Assembly (NCBI GenBank): GCA_018920345.1
Contig: JAHLMN010000021.1
Coordinates: 1 to 37,817, forward strand
DNA: 37,817 nt
Direction: 5' to 3'
From: Candidatus Aenigmatarchaeota archaeon
Lineage (GTDB): Archaea; Aenigmatarchaeota; Aenigmatarchaeia; CG10238-14
This document shows positions 1-6,390 of this stretch, one piece after another; position 1 is the first letter of the stretch, and each line of letters begins with the position of its first letter. A program made the position numbers and the translations under genes. The notes under the pieces are model-generated. The model saw only the letters and a list, made by a program, of their open reading frames with translations. It was not told the origin of the DNA and searched no databases.

Positions 1-127
1 GAAATCAGTAAAACAAAACTTTTTCTACAAGGCACAGGATAGCTATTTCCTCCAGAACCGTCATAGTAAGGGTCTACATTTCCATTTCCTCTATTTATGT
101 AGGCAATTGAAAATGAATGAAAAATTC
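1..127 (-). other. Possible partial coding stretch open to the left window edge
   Basis: On the minus strand one frame stays open from just after a TGA near position 130 to position 1, giving about 40 codons. The peptide is rich in Gly, Asn and Tyr (it contains the run DPYYDGSGG), which looks more like a real extracellular or structural protein than random AT-rich translation. There is no ATG, GTG or TTG at a sensible place and no Shine-Dalgarno sequence before it. It could be the interrupted remnant of a gene cut by insertion of the neighbouring element, or chance. No family is recognised. Confidence 0.22.
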
Positions 128-289
128 AAAGTCAATTTAATCAAAGCAATAGAGGAAAATGAGTATAAGCAAGACATATTTAATCGCAAGTTGCTGCAAG
201 CCTTAAAGCAATTAGCCAATGAAAATTACAGACTTTATGAAAAGCTATTGAGTATTGAGTTAGAGTTAGAACGCTTAAAAAGTGGTTAA
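113..289 (+). CDS. Small charged helical protein of the left element
   Basis: A 58-residue protein starting at ATG 113; a TTG two codons upstream is also possible. It is rich in Lys, Glu, Leu and Asn with heptad-like Leu/Ile spacing (for example KLLQALKQL and SIELELERL), so a helical or coiled-coil fold is likely. No catalytic motif or known family is recognised. It is the first gene of a tightly packed series: its TAA stop is followed one base later by the GTG of the next small gene. The packing resembles an archaeal virus or plasmid operon. Function unknown. Confidence 0.5.
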   Translation: MNEKFKVNLIKAIEENEYKQDIFNRKLLQALKQLANENYRLYEKLLSIELELERLKSG

Positions 290-290
290 A

Positions 291-380
291 GTGCCAAAAA
301 TTTCAGACTATATACAAAACCAAAACGAAGTGTGCAGCTATTGCAAGACCAAATGTTGGCTGGTGTGGGGTGAGATATGA
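291..380 (+). CDS. 29-residue cysteine-containing mini-protein
   Basis: A GTG-initiated frame of 29 codons lying between two genes with a 1-base gap before it and a 4-base ATGA overlap after it. The protein has three cysteines in the arrangement CSYCKTKC, compatible with half of a zinc-binding site. The case for a real gene is positional: it fills the space between neighbours exactly. There is no clear Shine-Dalgarno sequence, and at this length coding potential cannot be judged by eye. It could instead be a translated leader coupling the downstream gene. Confidence 0.35.
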   Translation: MPKISDYIQNQNEVCSYCKTKCWLVWGEI

Positions 381-559
381 TGGGTCGGTATTGCTTGTCA
401 TGCAAAAAATGGATTGATTCAAGATTGCTACGAAAGCACATAATGCAAGGACACACCATAAGCTGGGATAAGATAAAGACTGATAACAAATGCGATGAGA
501 GATATGACACTTTGCTTGACATGATAAGGTGTTTTTATGAGAAAGAAAAAAAGAATTAA
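377..559 (+). CDS. Small C2H2 zinc-finger protein
   Basis: A 60-residue protein with a C-x2-C near the N-terminus followed 12 residues later by H-x4-H (CLSCKKW ... RKHIMQGH), the pattern of a single C2H2 zinc finger. Such mini-proteins are common in archaeal viruses and plasmids, where they are likely DNA-binding regulators. A strong Shine-Dalgarno sequence (GGGGTGAG, 367-374) precedes two consecutive ATGs at 377 and 380; the second has the more usual spacing. The remainder is charged and helical. It overlaps the preceding mini-gene by ATGA and the following one by 23 bases. DNA binding is inferred from the motif only. Confidence 0.6.
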   Translation: MMGRYCLSCKKWIDSRLLRKHIMQGHTISWDKIKTDNKCDERYDTLLDMIRCFYEKEKKN

Positions 560-647
560 TTATGTGAAGTATAGAGCAATGATGCTGCAGCGTCATTATG
601 AGATAGCCAGAAAATTGGCCAAGAACAAGCCTAGCTACATAGGTTGA
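537..647 (+). CDS. Basic 36-residue mini-protein
   Basis: A frame of 36 codons starting at ATG 537 inside the end of the zinc-finger gene, with AGGTG and a 5-base spacer upstream as Shine-Dalgarno sequence. The product starts MRKKKR and is rich in Arg, Lys and Tyr, so it may bind nucleic acid. It ends four bases before the start of the ATPase gene, continuing the gapless layout of this element. No family is recognised, and it could be a coupling leader. Confidence 0.4.
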   Translation: MRKKKRINYVKYRAMMLQRHYEIARKLAKNKPSYIG

Positions 648-651
648 TGTC

Positions 652-1335
652 ATGTTGAGCGAGACTGATGCCAAGTTGTTGGAAAAACTCAAGCAAGAGA
701 TTACAGAACCTTTACAGGATGATAAAAAAACGAAAGTAAAACAAATAGATGATGATAGCCTTTATTATGTCGGTGTCAAGATACCTATGGTTTATGTCAA
801 GCAGCTTAGAAAAAGGACAAAAAACATGAGCAAGTATATACGCGAATTACTCATAGAACATCTTAGTAAGACATCAAGCGAAAATACGATAAAGTCAAGC
901 GAGCATTCAAAGCTGTTCAAATTTTGCTTTAATCATTCTGGAGACAAGCCTGTTCAGTTGATAGGTAATAGTGGCATAGGAAAGACTAGTGCAATGAAAA
1001 ACCTTATTGCAAACGATCCTAGCCATGTGTATATAGTGCTTGATGCTCACAATGAGTATGAGCTGCCTGAGATACAGACAATGACAGATGACCTGACACA
1101 AAGCTGTAGAATAAAGATGCCTGAGCAAATAGCTGCATGTAAAGGATTGTTCCAGGTATACTACAATCAGATACTTAGCAAGAGATGGCCTAGCAACTAT
1201 GTCATTGTCATAGAGGAAGCGCACAGGTATAGAGAGATAAAAGAGCTTCTGAAAGAGGCTAGGAAATTTGTCAAGCTGATAGCGATAACTCAAGAACCAT
1301 TAGGAGATTTCACACCGATAGTCAGAATCAGATAG
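652..1335 (+). CDS. P-loop ATPase of HerA/packaging type with N-terminal RHH-like segment
   Basis: A 227-residue protein. Residues 1-75 contain a segment (about 38-70) with a beta strand followed by two helices, resembling a ribbon-helix-helix DNA-binding domain. A P-loop domain follows: Walker A GNSGIGKT at 105-112, a second strand ending in LDAH at 130-133, Walker B VIVIEEAH at 184-191 and a polar sensor ITQEP at 212-216. The EEAH form is typical of HerA/FtsK/VirB4-like ATPases, which move DNA or pack it into virions. At about 150 residues the ATPase core is minimal. It is the last gene of the left element, with AGGTTGAT upstream as an imperfect Shine-Dalgarno sequence. Base composition is clearly less AT-rich than the genes to the right. 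A packaging or partition role is inference. Confidence 0.7.
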   Translation: MLSETDAKLLEKLKQEITEPLQDDKKTKVKQIDDDSLYYVGVKIPMVYVKQLRKRTKNMSKYIRELLIEHLSKTSSENTIKSSEHSKLFKFCFNHSGDKPVQLIGNSGIGKTSAMKNLIANDPSHVYIVLDAHNEYELPEIQTMTDDLTQSCRIKMPEQIAACKGLFQVYYNQILSKRWPSNYVIVIEEAHRYREIKELLKEARKFVKLIAITQEPLGDFTPIVRIR

Positions 1336-1582
1336 ATATTGAATATCGAATATAGACAATAAAATAATAAGCAGAACAATCATTTTTCAAACATAAGCGA
1401 ATATCCATCTATCACAATACTTTTTGATAATAGATTAACAAAACAGCGCGATATTTGTTTTGAATAATACAATATATATTAGATGTGAATGATATTGACT
1501 GGATTCATACGAAAATTATTTAAGCCGTGATTACTATATGATAATTAAGATATGGAATAATAAAATTCCACCCATCCGAGGC
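1336..1582. other. Intergenic boundary between foreign-looking element and ABC exporter
   Basis: No gene is seen here. The stretch separates the less AT-rich small-gene cluster from the very AT-rich exporter genes, which converge on it. It contains a 13-bp interrupted palindrome GATATTGAATATC starting on the last base of the ATPase stop codon, and a weak 5-bp hairpin at 1554-1569 near the end of the exporter operon. Neither is followed by a convincing T tract in the needed orientation. No tRNA fragment or attachment-site duplication was identified within the window. Confidence 0.4.
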
Positions 1583-3229
1583 TTATTCATTTTTTATCTT
1601 TTTTGCTGATATACACAAAATAAAAGAAAATAATAGCCATTCTATCATGATAAATATCTCTTTAATTATATTTGTTTGATTATAGAATGATACTTTACTT
1701 AATGCAGATAACGCTATTTTTGTTGGAGTATTTGATGAGAAATAACTAAATATAGTTGACATTCTTTCAGAGGGAAGTATAAAACCTGAAAAGAAGACAA
1801 AAAACACTAAAATAAAAGAAGACAAAAGAAATGTTATAGATTCTTTCTTTATAATGTAAGATATAGACATTCCTAAAAATATAAAAGTTGAACAAAGAAA
1901 TAAGATTATTAAAATAATTAAATTAAAATTAAAAAATATATTTATTTTAAACAAGTAATTACCAACTAATAATACAAAAAATGTTGGTATAATTACTATT
2001 ATTAAAGAAGAAAGATATATTGAAAAAATTTCATGAATGAAAACATCTTCTATCAAATTTAATCTAATTTTAGCTTCTGAATTTATATGATTAAGTGAAA
2101 TAAAAGTAGATACAAGTATTGAAAGAAATAATGTTATTAAAATTAAAACATTAGGAAATATTGTTTGTAAACTTATCATATTTATTCCTTTATTAATTTC
2201 TTTCTCTGTTAATTCATTATAATTTATAATTTCAGGTTTGTAAACAGGCTGATTATATAGATATATAGGATTAGATACATCTTCTGGATTAATTTTTTTC
2301 AGGAAGTTTATATTATTTCTGAATTCTTGAATATCAGATTTGATATTTTTTATTTCATAAATATATTTTGAAAACTGATTTTTGGTTTCTATTAATTTTT
2401 CATTATAATTATCTATTTTTTTTATATAACTTTTACCTAAGTTTATTGAATATTTATATGATTCAATTTTGTTTTCTAATTTTAACAAATAAAAATTCAT
2501 ATAGTCGTTAAAATAATTTATTTTATTTTTTATTTCGTTTGATCTTTCATCATTTATTTGATTTATATAAGAAATTGTTGTATCATAAAAATTATTTTTT
2601 TCGATCTTAAATCTGTCTTTTTCATATTCTATTTGATAAATATCACTTTCCATAGTTTCTATATTATTCTGTAGATCTGATTTTGCAGTTTTTAAATCAT
2701 AAATTGTATTATCTAAATCATAAGAAAGTTGATTTATTTGTTTTTCAGCATTTTCTATTTTTGTATAAATAATATCTATTTTATCTGAAGTATATTTTAT
2801 ATTTTCAATGAATGTTCCAGTCTTTTTTTTAGAAATTTCTACTTTTATAAAGTCAAAAGTACCTTTTATTCTTTCGACTATTTCCCATATAACAGGCTCT
2901 CTTGTGTTATCATAAAAAATATTAACATAATAATTTCCATAATTTTTTATTTCAACACATACATATTCTTTATGTTGTTTTAACTCATTTATGCACTTGT
3001 CTAACTCATCATAATATTTTATATCTAAATAATTAAAAAAAGAAACAAAGTTTAGAAAATCATTTGAACTTATTATAAAACCAGCCTTTATTTTTTGCAA
3101 GCCATTTGGGTTAAAAGAAAGAAAAACTAAGCTTATTAAAATGAAAGGTAAAATTATCAAAAAAATTAAATTTTTCCAATTTCTTAAAAAACTTTTTATA
3201 TGAGCTTCCATTAAATAAAAGAGCTTCAT
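1583..3229 (-). CDS. ABC-2 type permease with a large coiled-coil extracytoplasmic domain
   Basis: A 548-residue membrane protein. One membrane segment near residues 20-37 is followed by roughly 300 hydrophilic residues, predicted to lie outside the membrane and strongly coiled-coil from about 150 to 320 (Lys/Glu/Asn/Ile-rich heptads). A block of five or six membrane segments from about 355 to the C-terminus follows. This is the ABC-2 exporter topology, with the loop after TM1 expanded as in YhgE/Pip-like permeases. Its start overlaps the stop of the ATPase gene by four bases (ATGA), so the two are translationally coupled and form one exporter. The cargo is unknown; candidates are a surface polymer, lipid or peptide. 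Confidence 0.8.
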   Translation of the reverse strand: MKLFYLMEAHIKSFLRNWKNLIFLIILPFILISLVFLSFNPNGLQKIKAGFIISSNDFLNFVSFFNYLDIKYYDELDKCINELKQHKEYVCVEIKNYGNYYVNIFYDNTREPVIWEIVERIKGTFDFIKVEISKKKTGTFIENIKYTSDKIDIIYTKIENAEKQINQLSYDLDNTIYDLKTAKSDLQNNIETMESDIYQIEYEKDRFKIEKNNFYDTTISYINQINDERSNEIKNKINYFNDYMNFYLLKLENKIESYKYSINLGKSYIKKIDNYNEKLIETKNQFSKYIYEIKNIKSDIQEFRNNINFLKKINPEDVSNPIYLYNQPVYKPEIINYNELTEKEINKGINMISLQTIFPNVLILITLFLSILVSTFISLNHINSEAKIRLNLIEDVFIHEIFSIYLSSLIIVIIPTFFVLLVGNYLFKINIFFNFNLIILIILFLCSTFIFLGMSISYIIKKESITFLLSSFILVFFVFFSGFILPSERMSTIFSYFSSNTPTKIALSALSKVSFYNQTNIIKEIFIMIEWLLFSFILCISAKKIKNE

Positions 3230-3960
3230 ATATTGTCACCATAATTGTTAGTGAAAACTATTTCTAGAAAATCCTCTAGATTATTGAATCTGTATTGATT
3301 TAAGCTAGCTACAATAGTTTTAGTATCATAAAAAATTCCATTTTCAATTAAACCAAGTTGTGTACAATATTTTTGTAAATCTTTAATCATATGACTGGAT
3401 ATAATTATTATTTTTCCTAATTTAGATAATTCCACCAAAAAATCCCAAATAAATCTTTGCAAAGATATATCTAAACCATTAAAGGGTTCATCTAGAATTA
3501 GGATTTTAGGATCGTTTATCAAAGCAACTGCTATGTCTGCTCTTTTTTGCATACCACCTGACAGTTGATATATCTTTTTTTTCTTATGTTCATAAAGTTC
3601 CAACCTTTTTAGAATTTGATTTGAAAAAAAATCTATATTTTTTTTATTGACTCCATACAATCTTCCAAATATTTTTATATTTTCTTCAAGAGTCAAAAAA
3701 GGAAAAAGAGCATTTTCTTGAGGAGAATAACCCAAATATTTTTTTATAGGTTTTTTTATATTATTAATAAAAAAATTTATCGAGCCTTTGTCTGGCTTCT
3801 TTAAACCGACAATAGTTTTTATAAGTGTAGATTTACCTGAGCCAGATCTTCCCATTAAACCAAAAATATCACCATTTCTTAAACTAAATGATATATTTTT
3901 CAATATAAAATTTTTGTATGATATTCTTAAATCATATACATCAAGTTTTAGAATGTCCAT
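3226..3960 (-). CDS. ABC transporter ATP-binding protein
   Basis: A 244-residue nucleotide-binding subunit with all hallmarks: Walker A GRSGSGKST at 37-45, Q-loop SPQEN near 81, signature LSGGMQKR, Walker B ILILDEP, and a switch histidine in SSHM. Its length is standard for ABC-2-associated ATPases. It lies upstream of and overlaps the permease gene, so both subunits come from one transcript. It should drive export by the adjacent permease at the cytoplasmic face. The gene is very AT-rich like its partner. Substrate is not predictable from the sequence. Confidence 0.92.
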   Translation of the reverse strand: MDILKLDVYDLRISYKNFILKNISFSLRNGDIFGLMGRSGSGKSTLIKTIVGLKKPDKGSINFFINNIKKPIKKYLGYSPQENALFPFLTLEENIKIFGRLYGVNKKNIDFFSNQILKRLELYEHKKKKIYQLSGGMQKRADIAVALINDPKILILDEPFNGLDISLQRFIWDFLVELSKLGKIIIISSHMIKDLQKYCTQLGLIENGIFYDTKTIVASLNQYRFNNLEDFLEIVFTNNYGDNI

Positions 3961-4036
3961 AATATTTTATTTAATTTGTTATTTAATATTTAATGAAGAA
4001 AATTTTATTTTATTTAAAGTTAATACACATAAACAT

Positions 4037-4648
4037 ATGCCAATTTTCACTAACATTTTTATAGGAATGGCCTTTAGCATCATAGTGTTTAATCTTTTTT
4101 TTATGTTTACTAGAAAAAAATCATTACCTGTTGCTTATATCTATATCGTAGCTGCTTTAGGTGGTTTTTTATCAATAATTCCAAATTTATTATTATTTTT
4201 AGGTATAAATTTATCAGGTTATACTTGTAATATATTCTTTTTTAATTGTTATTTGAGAGAATTGGATGTTTTAACACTCTCTACAATATCAAAAATACTT
4301 AACAACATAATAGGTGGTATGTCTATAGGTTTGATGTTTTTCGAGTTAGCTTATTTTTATAATAAAAAAGTAAGAGAAGCGCCAAATCTAAAATATTTCT
4401 ATCTTTTTTCTTTCATTAGCATTCTAGTTGCTTTGTTTCCGACATTTTTACGTTTGGTTATAAAATATGAGATGCCTGAACCTATTTGCAATATATTTTT
4501 ATTTAATTGTTTAATAGAAAAGCTTGATCCTGCAGGCTCAGAAGTATTTTCTTTCATATTCTTTTTCTTGTTTTTTATCACAATAGTTATTGTTTCTGTT
4601 ATGATAAAGAGAGAAAAGAAAAATTATATGCTTCCAACTATTGATTAA
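4037..4648 (+). CDS. Polytopic membrane protein with an internal Cys-motif repeat
   Basis: A 203-residue, very hydrophobic protein with about six membrane segments. An open frame continues further upstream, but that part lies antisense to the ABC ATPase gene; ATG 4037 is the first sensible start outside it. Two halves carry the same loop motif, CNIFFFNC followed by ELD near residue 70 and CNIFLFNC followed by KLD near residue 155, each between membrane segments, so the protein probably arose by tandem duplication. The paired cysteines facing one side could form disulfides or bind a metal. No known family is recognised. It converges on and overlaps the last 11 bases of the flavoprotein gene. 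Confidence 0.65.
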   Translation: MPIFTNIFIGMAFSIIVFNLFFMFTRKKSLPVAYIYIVAALGGFLSIIPNLLLFLGINLSGYTCNIFFFNCYLRELDVLTLSTISKILNNIIGGMSIGLMFFELAYFYNKKVREAPNLKYFYLFSFISILVALFPTFLRLVIKYEMPEPICNIFLFNCLIEKLDPAGSEVFSFIFFFLFFITIVIVSVMIKREKKNYMLPTID

Positions 4649-5723
4649 AAAGTAGATCCATATCCAGATTATTTAATAATGGCCTAAATGGTTTTGCTAT
4701 ATTTAAGGATAAAGAGAACAACCAGTTTGGCATAATATGAATTAAATCGTGAAGAAACAAACCTCTTTTTATAGCAGGAGATAATACTTTTTTCCATTTT
4801 TGATCATACTCTTTATTTAAAAATTCTTTATCAAATCTATTCTTTTCTACAGCTAAAAAACAAGATTCGGCAGCAAATTTTGCAGCTATTAAGCCATAAA
4901 TAATTCCACCACCTGAATATGGTTTTACATGAGAAGCAGCGTCACCAACTAACAAAATATTATCTGCTACAGAAGATTTAATCAAACCGTATCTTATAAC
5001 ACCACCCAAAACATCTTTTTTATCATATTCTTGTTTAAACCTTTTTTTAATAAAATTTCTAAAATAATCTACTGCTTTGTTTTTAGCCGCTAATCCAACT
5101 CTCGCCCAATTCTTATTTTCAGGTACAACCCATGCAAAAAAATCAGGAGTTATATCTTTTCCAAACCACAATTCAACTATATTTTCACTAAAATCATCTT
5201 TTATTGTTTCTTGATAACCTATTAAATATTCTTTCGGTTGCTCTATTTTAGCTTTTCTTGCTACTGAGGAGTTTGGACCATCTGCACCTACTAATAATTT
5301 TGTTTTAAAATTACCTGAAGAAGTATGAACCATTAAATAGTTTCCTGATCTTTTAAAATCTTTGAATCTAGTCCCTGTTAATATTTCAGCACCTTTTTTA
5401 ACAGCATTAATAGCAATATTCTTATCAAGTTTATGTCTATCTATAACATAAACGGTTTTTTTTGATTCTAATTCAAGAAAATTACCGTTTTGACTATAAA
5501 ATCTTGCTCTATTGACTTTGTTTATTACTATATCACTTTCTTTTAACCCCGACAGTTGAATAATTCTATGACTGTCTATTCCAGTACATTGTACAGGTAA
5601 ACCAATCTCTTCGTGTTCTTCTATTACTAGGACATTTAAACCAAGAGAAGCAGCTAACTCAGCTGTCTTTCCACCAGCTGGACCAGCGCCTATTACAATT
5701 ACATCATAAATATTTTTTAACAT
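4638..5723 (-). CDS. Geranylgeranyl reductase family FAD flavoprotein
   Basis: A 361-residue FAD enzyme of the geranylgeranyl/digeranylgeranylglycerophospholipid reductase family, which saturates isoprenoid chains of archaeal lipids. The N-terminus has the dinucleotide-binding GAGPAGG (residues 12-18) and an acidic residue ending the second strand (VIEEHEEIG). These are followed by the family's PVQCTG segment. The catalytic-domain signature resembling YxWxFP appears as FFAWVVP near residue 190, and the second FAD motif as LLVGDAASHVKPYSGGG near 260-275. Length is slightly short of the typical 390-450. It acts at the membrane surface. It is transcribed divergently from tRNA-Trp. A plant-like chlorophyll role is excluded by context. 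Confidence 0.85.
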   Translation of the reverse strand: MLKNIYDVIVIGAGPAGGKTAELAASLGLNVLVIEEHEEIGLPVQCTGIDSHRIIQLSGLKESDIVINKVNRARFYSQNGNFLELESKKTVYVIDRHKLDKNIAINAVKKGAEILTGTRFKDFKRSGNYLMVHTSSGNFKTKLLVGADGPNSSVARKAKIEQPKEYLIGYQETIKDDFSENIVELWFGKDITPDFFAWVVPENKNWARVGLAAKNKAVDYFRNFIKKRFKQEYDKKDVLGGVIRYGLIKSSVADNILLVGDAASHVKPYSGGGIIYGLIAAKFAAESCFLAVEKNRFDKEFLNKEYDQKWKKVLSPAIKRGLFLHDLIHIMPNWLFSLSLNIAKPFRPLLNNLDMDLLFNQ

Positions 5724-5733
5724 TTGTAGTTAA

Positions 5734-5741
5734 TTTAAAAG
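5734..5741 (+). promoter_or_regulatory. Candidate TATA box of tRNA-Trp
   Basis: TTTAAAAG is centred about 27 bases upstream of position 5764, just ahead of the mature tRNA 5' end, which is the expected geometry for an archaeal TATA box. No experimental start is known, and AT-rich DNA produces such matches by chance. Confidence 0.35.
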
Positions 5742-5765
5742 AGTAAAAAGATAAATTTAGCTAGA

Positions 5766-5885
5766 GGGGCTGTCATATAACCAGGCTATTATGCCAGGCT
5801 CCAGATCAAGGTTTGTAGATGGAGCGTTGATTTCCAGATGATGAGAAGAAACCTGGTCATCGGGGTTCAAATCCCTGCAGCCCCA
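5766..5885 (+). tRNA. tRNA-Trp(CCA) with a 46-nt intron
   Basis: The acceptor stem pairs GGGGCTG (5766-5772) with CAGCCCC (5878-5884), with discriminator A5885. D stem 5775-5778/5789-5792 has one T.T mismatch, and the loop contains AA and GG. Anticodon stem CCAGG (5794-5798) pairs with CCTGG (5852-5856); loop C32 T33, anticodon CCA (5801-5803), G37 (5804). T arm CGGGG/CCCTG encloses TTCAAAT. The arm is completed only if 5805-5850 is removed, at the canonical 37/38 site. A bulge-helix-bulge fits: bulges A36-G37|A and AA|A38, a central 4-bp helix 5799-5802/5845-5848 with one C.A mismatch, and inner helix TCA/TGA. No CCA tail is encoded. Confidence 0.95.
5805..5850 (+). ncRNA. tRNA-Trp intron, candidate minimal C/D-box guide for C34 methylation
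   Basis: In several euryarchaea the tRNA-Trp intron is a box C/D RNA that directs 2'-O-methylation of C34 and U39. This intron is only 46 nt but keeps part of that design. It has a perfect box C-like RTGATGA (ATGATGA, 5838-5844) and a D-like box TTGA (5827-5830; consensus CTGA) separated by 7 nt, as in an internal D'/C' pair. TGGAGC (5820-5825) is exactly complementary to GCTCCA (5798-5803), the 5' exon around the anticodon. The fifth base upstream of the D-like box, G5822, pairs with C5801, which is position 34. Position 39 is C here, so the second ancestral guide would have no U39 target. Function is inferred from base pairing. Confidence 0.5.
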
Positions 5886-5948
5886 TAAACCAACAAAATT
5901 TAAATTTGTTTTTGTCAATTATTAGTTGATTATAAAAACAAAACTAGC

Positions 5949-5955
5949 GAGGTGA
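5949..5955 (+). promoter_or_regulatory. Shine-Dalgarno site fixing the TTG start of Alba
   Basis: GAGGTGA is a perfect complement to the usual archaeal 16S rRNA 3' tail and lies six bases before TTG 5962. The GTG inside the motif is out of frame, so TTG is the supported start. Confidence 0.7.
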
Positions 5956-5961
5956 AGAGGT

Positions 5962-6270
5962 TTGGCAGAAAAGAAAAAAACAGAAAATACAACAAAATCT
6001 GACGACAATGTGATATTTGTTGGTAAAAAACCAGCAATGTCTTATGTCTTGGCTGTAATGACACAATTTACAGCCGGTGCAAAAGAAGTTCAAATAAAAG
6101 CTAGAGGCAAGTCCATATCAAGAGCAGTGGACGTTGCCGAAATAGTAAAGAACAAGTTCCTAGGAGATGTTAAAGTTAAAAACATCGAAATAGGAACTGA
6201 GGAAAGAACTGTAGATGGTGGAAATAAAGTAAATGTTTCCACTTTGAGTATTTTATTGGCTAAAGGCTAA
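5962..6270 (+). CDS. albA: Alba chromatin protein
   Basis: A 102-residue DNA/RNA-binding protein of the Alba family, an abundant archaeal nucleoid protein. After a short lysine-rich tail it shows the family pattern [17 protein letters not shown] (about 16-32), in which a lysine in the GKKP loop contacts nucleic acid and is acetylated in Sulfolobus. It continues with [17 protein letters not shown] (about 47-63) and the beta-hairpin region [10 protein letters not shown]. Length is typical. Translation starts at TTG with a strong Shine-Dalgarno sequence. The gene lies between tRNA-Trp and transcription factor B and ends in a hairpin plus T tract, so it is probably monocistronic and highly expressed. 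Confidence 0.95.
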   Translation: MAEKKKTENTTKSDDNVIFVGKKPAMSYVLAVMTQFTAGAKEVQIKARGKSISRAVDVAEIVKNKFLGDVKVKNIEIGTEERTVDGGNKVNVSTLSILLAKG

Positions 6271-6297
6271 TTTTTTGGCCTTTTTCTTTTATTTTTT
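6262..6297 (+). terminator. Hairpin plus T-tract terminator after Alba
   Basis: AAAGGC (6262-6267) pairs with GCCTTT (6278-6283) across a 10-nt loop and is followed by a run of mostly T to about 6297. The stem overlaps the Alba stop codon. Archaeal termination depends mainly on the T tract, which is clear here. Confidence 0.6.
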
Positions 6298-6313
6298 GTG
6301 CATAACAGTAAAC

Positions 6314-6324
6314 TTTATAAATAT
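6314..6324 (+). promoter_or_regulatory. TATA box of the tfb gene
   Basis: TTTATAAATAT is a near-ideal archaeal TATA box. It predicts a start near 6345 and a leader of about 45 nt, which contains the inverted repeat at 6347-6366 and GGTGAT (6380-6385) as Shine-Dalgarno sequence. Confidence 0.65.
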
Positions 6325-6346
6325 CTTTTTTTAATAAAAAGAAAGC

Positions 6347-6366
6347 GAAAAGCTTAAAAGCTTTTC
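6347..6366 (+). promoter_or_regulatory. Inverted repeat at the predicted tfb transcription start
   Basis: Two 9-bp arms, GAAAAGCTT and AAGCTTTTC, flank a 2-bp centre. The repeat sits right at the start site predicted from the TATA box, so it could be an operator that blocks initiation or a 5'-end hairpin in the mRNA. It lacks a following T tract, which argues against a terminator. Confidence 0.4.
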
Positions 6367-6390
6367 TGTATTACTTATAGGTGATGATAT

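Noticed and set aside
303-692. Long minus-strand frame opposite the zinc-finger gene
   Set aside because: It opposes a set of tightly spaced plus-strand genes with Shine-Dalgarno sites and has no recognisable motif.
1335-1347. GATATTGAATATC as an attachment site or operator
   Set aside because: It is short, purely AT-biased and occurs once, so chance is adequate.
3788-4036. Upstream extension of the membrane protein frame starting at 3788
   Set aside because: It lies antisense to the conserved Walker A region of the ABC ATPase and reads as a shadow; the hydrophobic protein proper begins near 4037.
5766-5885. Two half-tRNAs or a split tRNA
   Set aside because: Both halves are contiguous and a good bulge-helix-bulge at 37/38 explains the 46-nt insertion as a normal intron.
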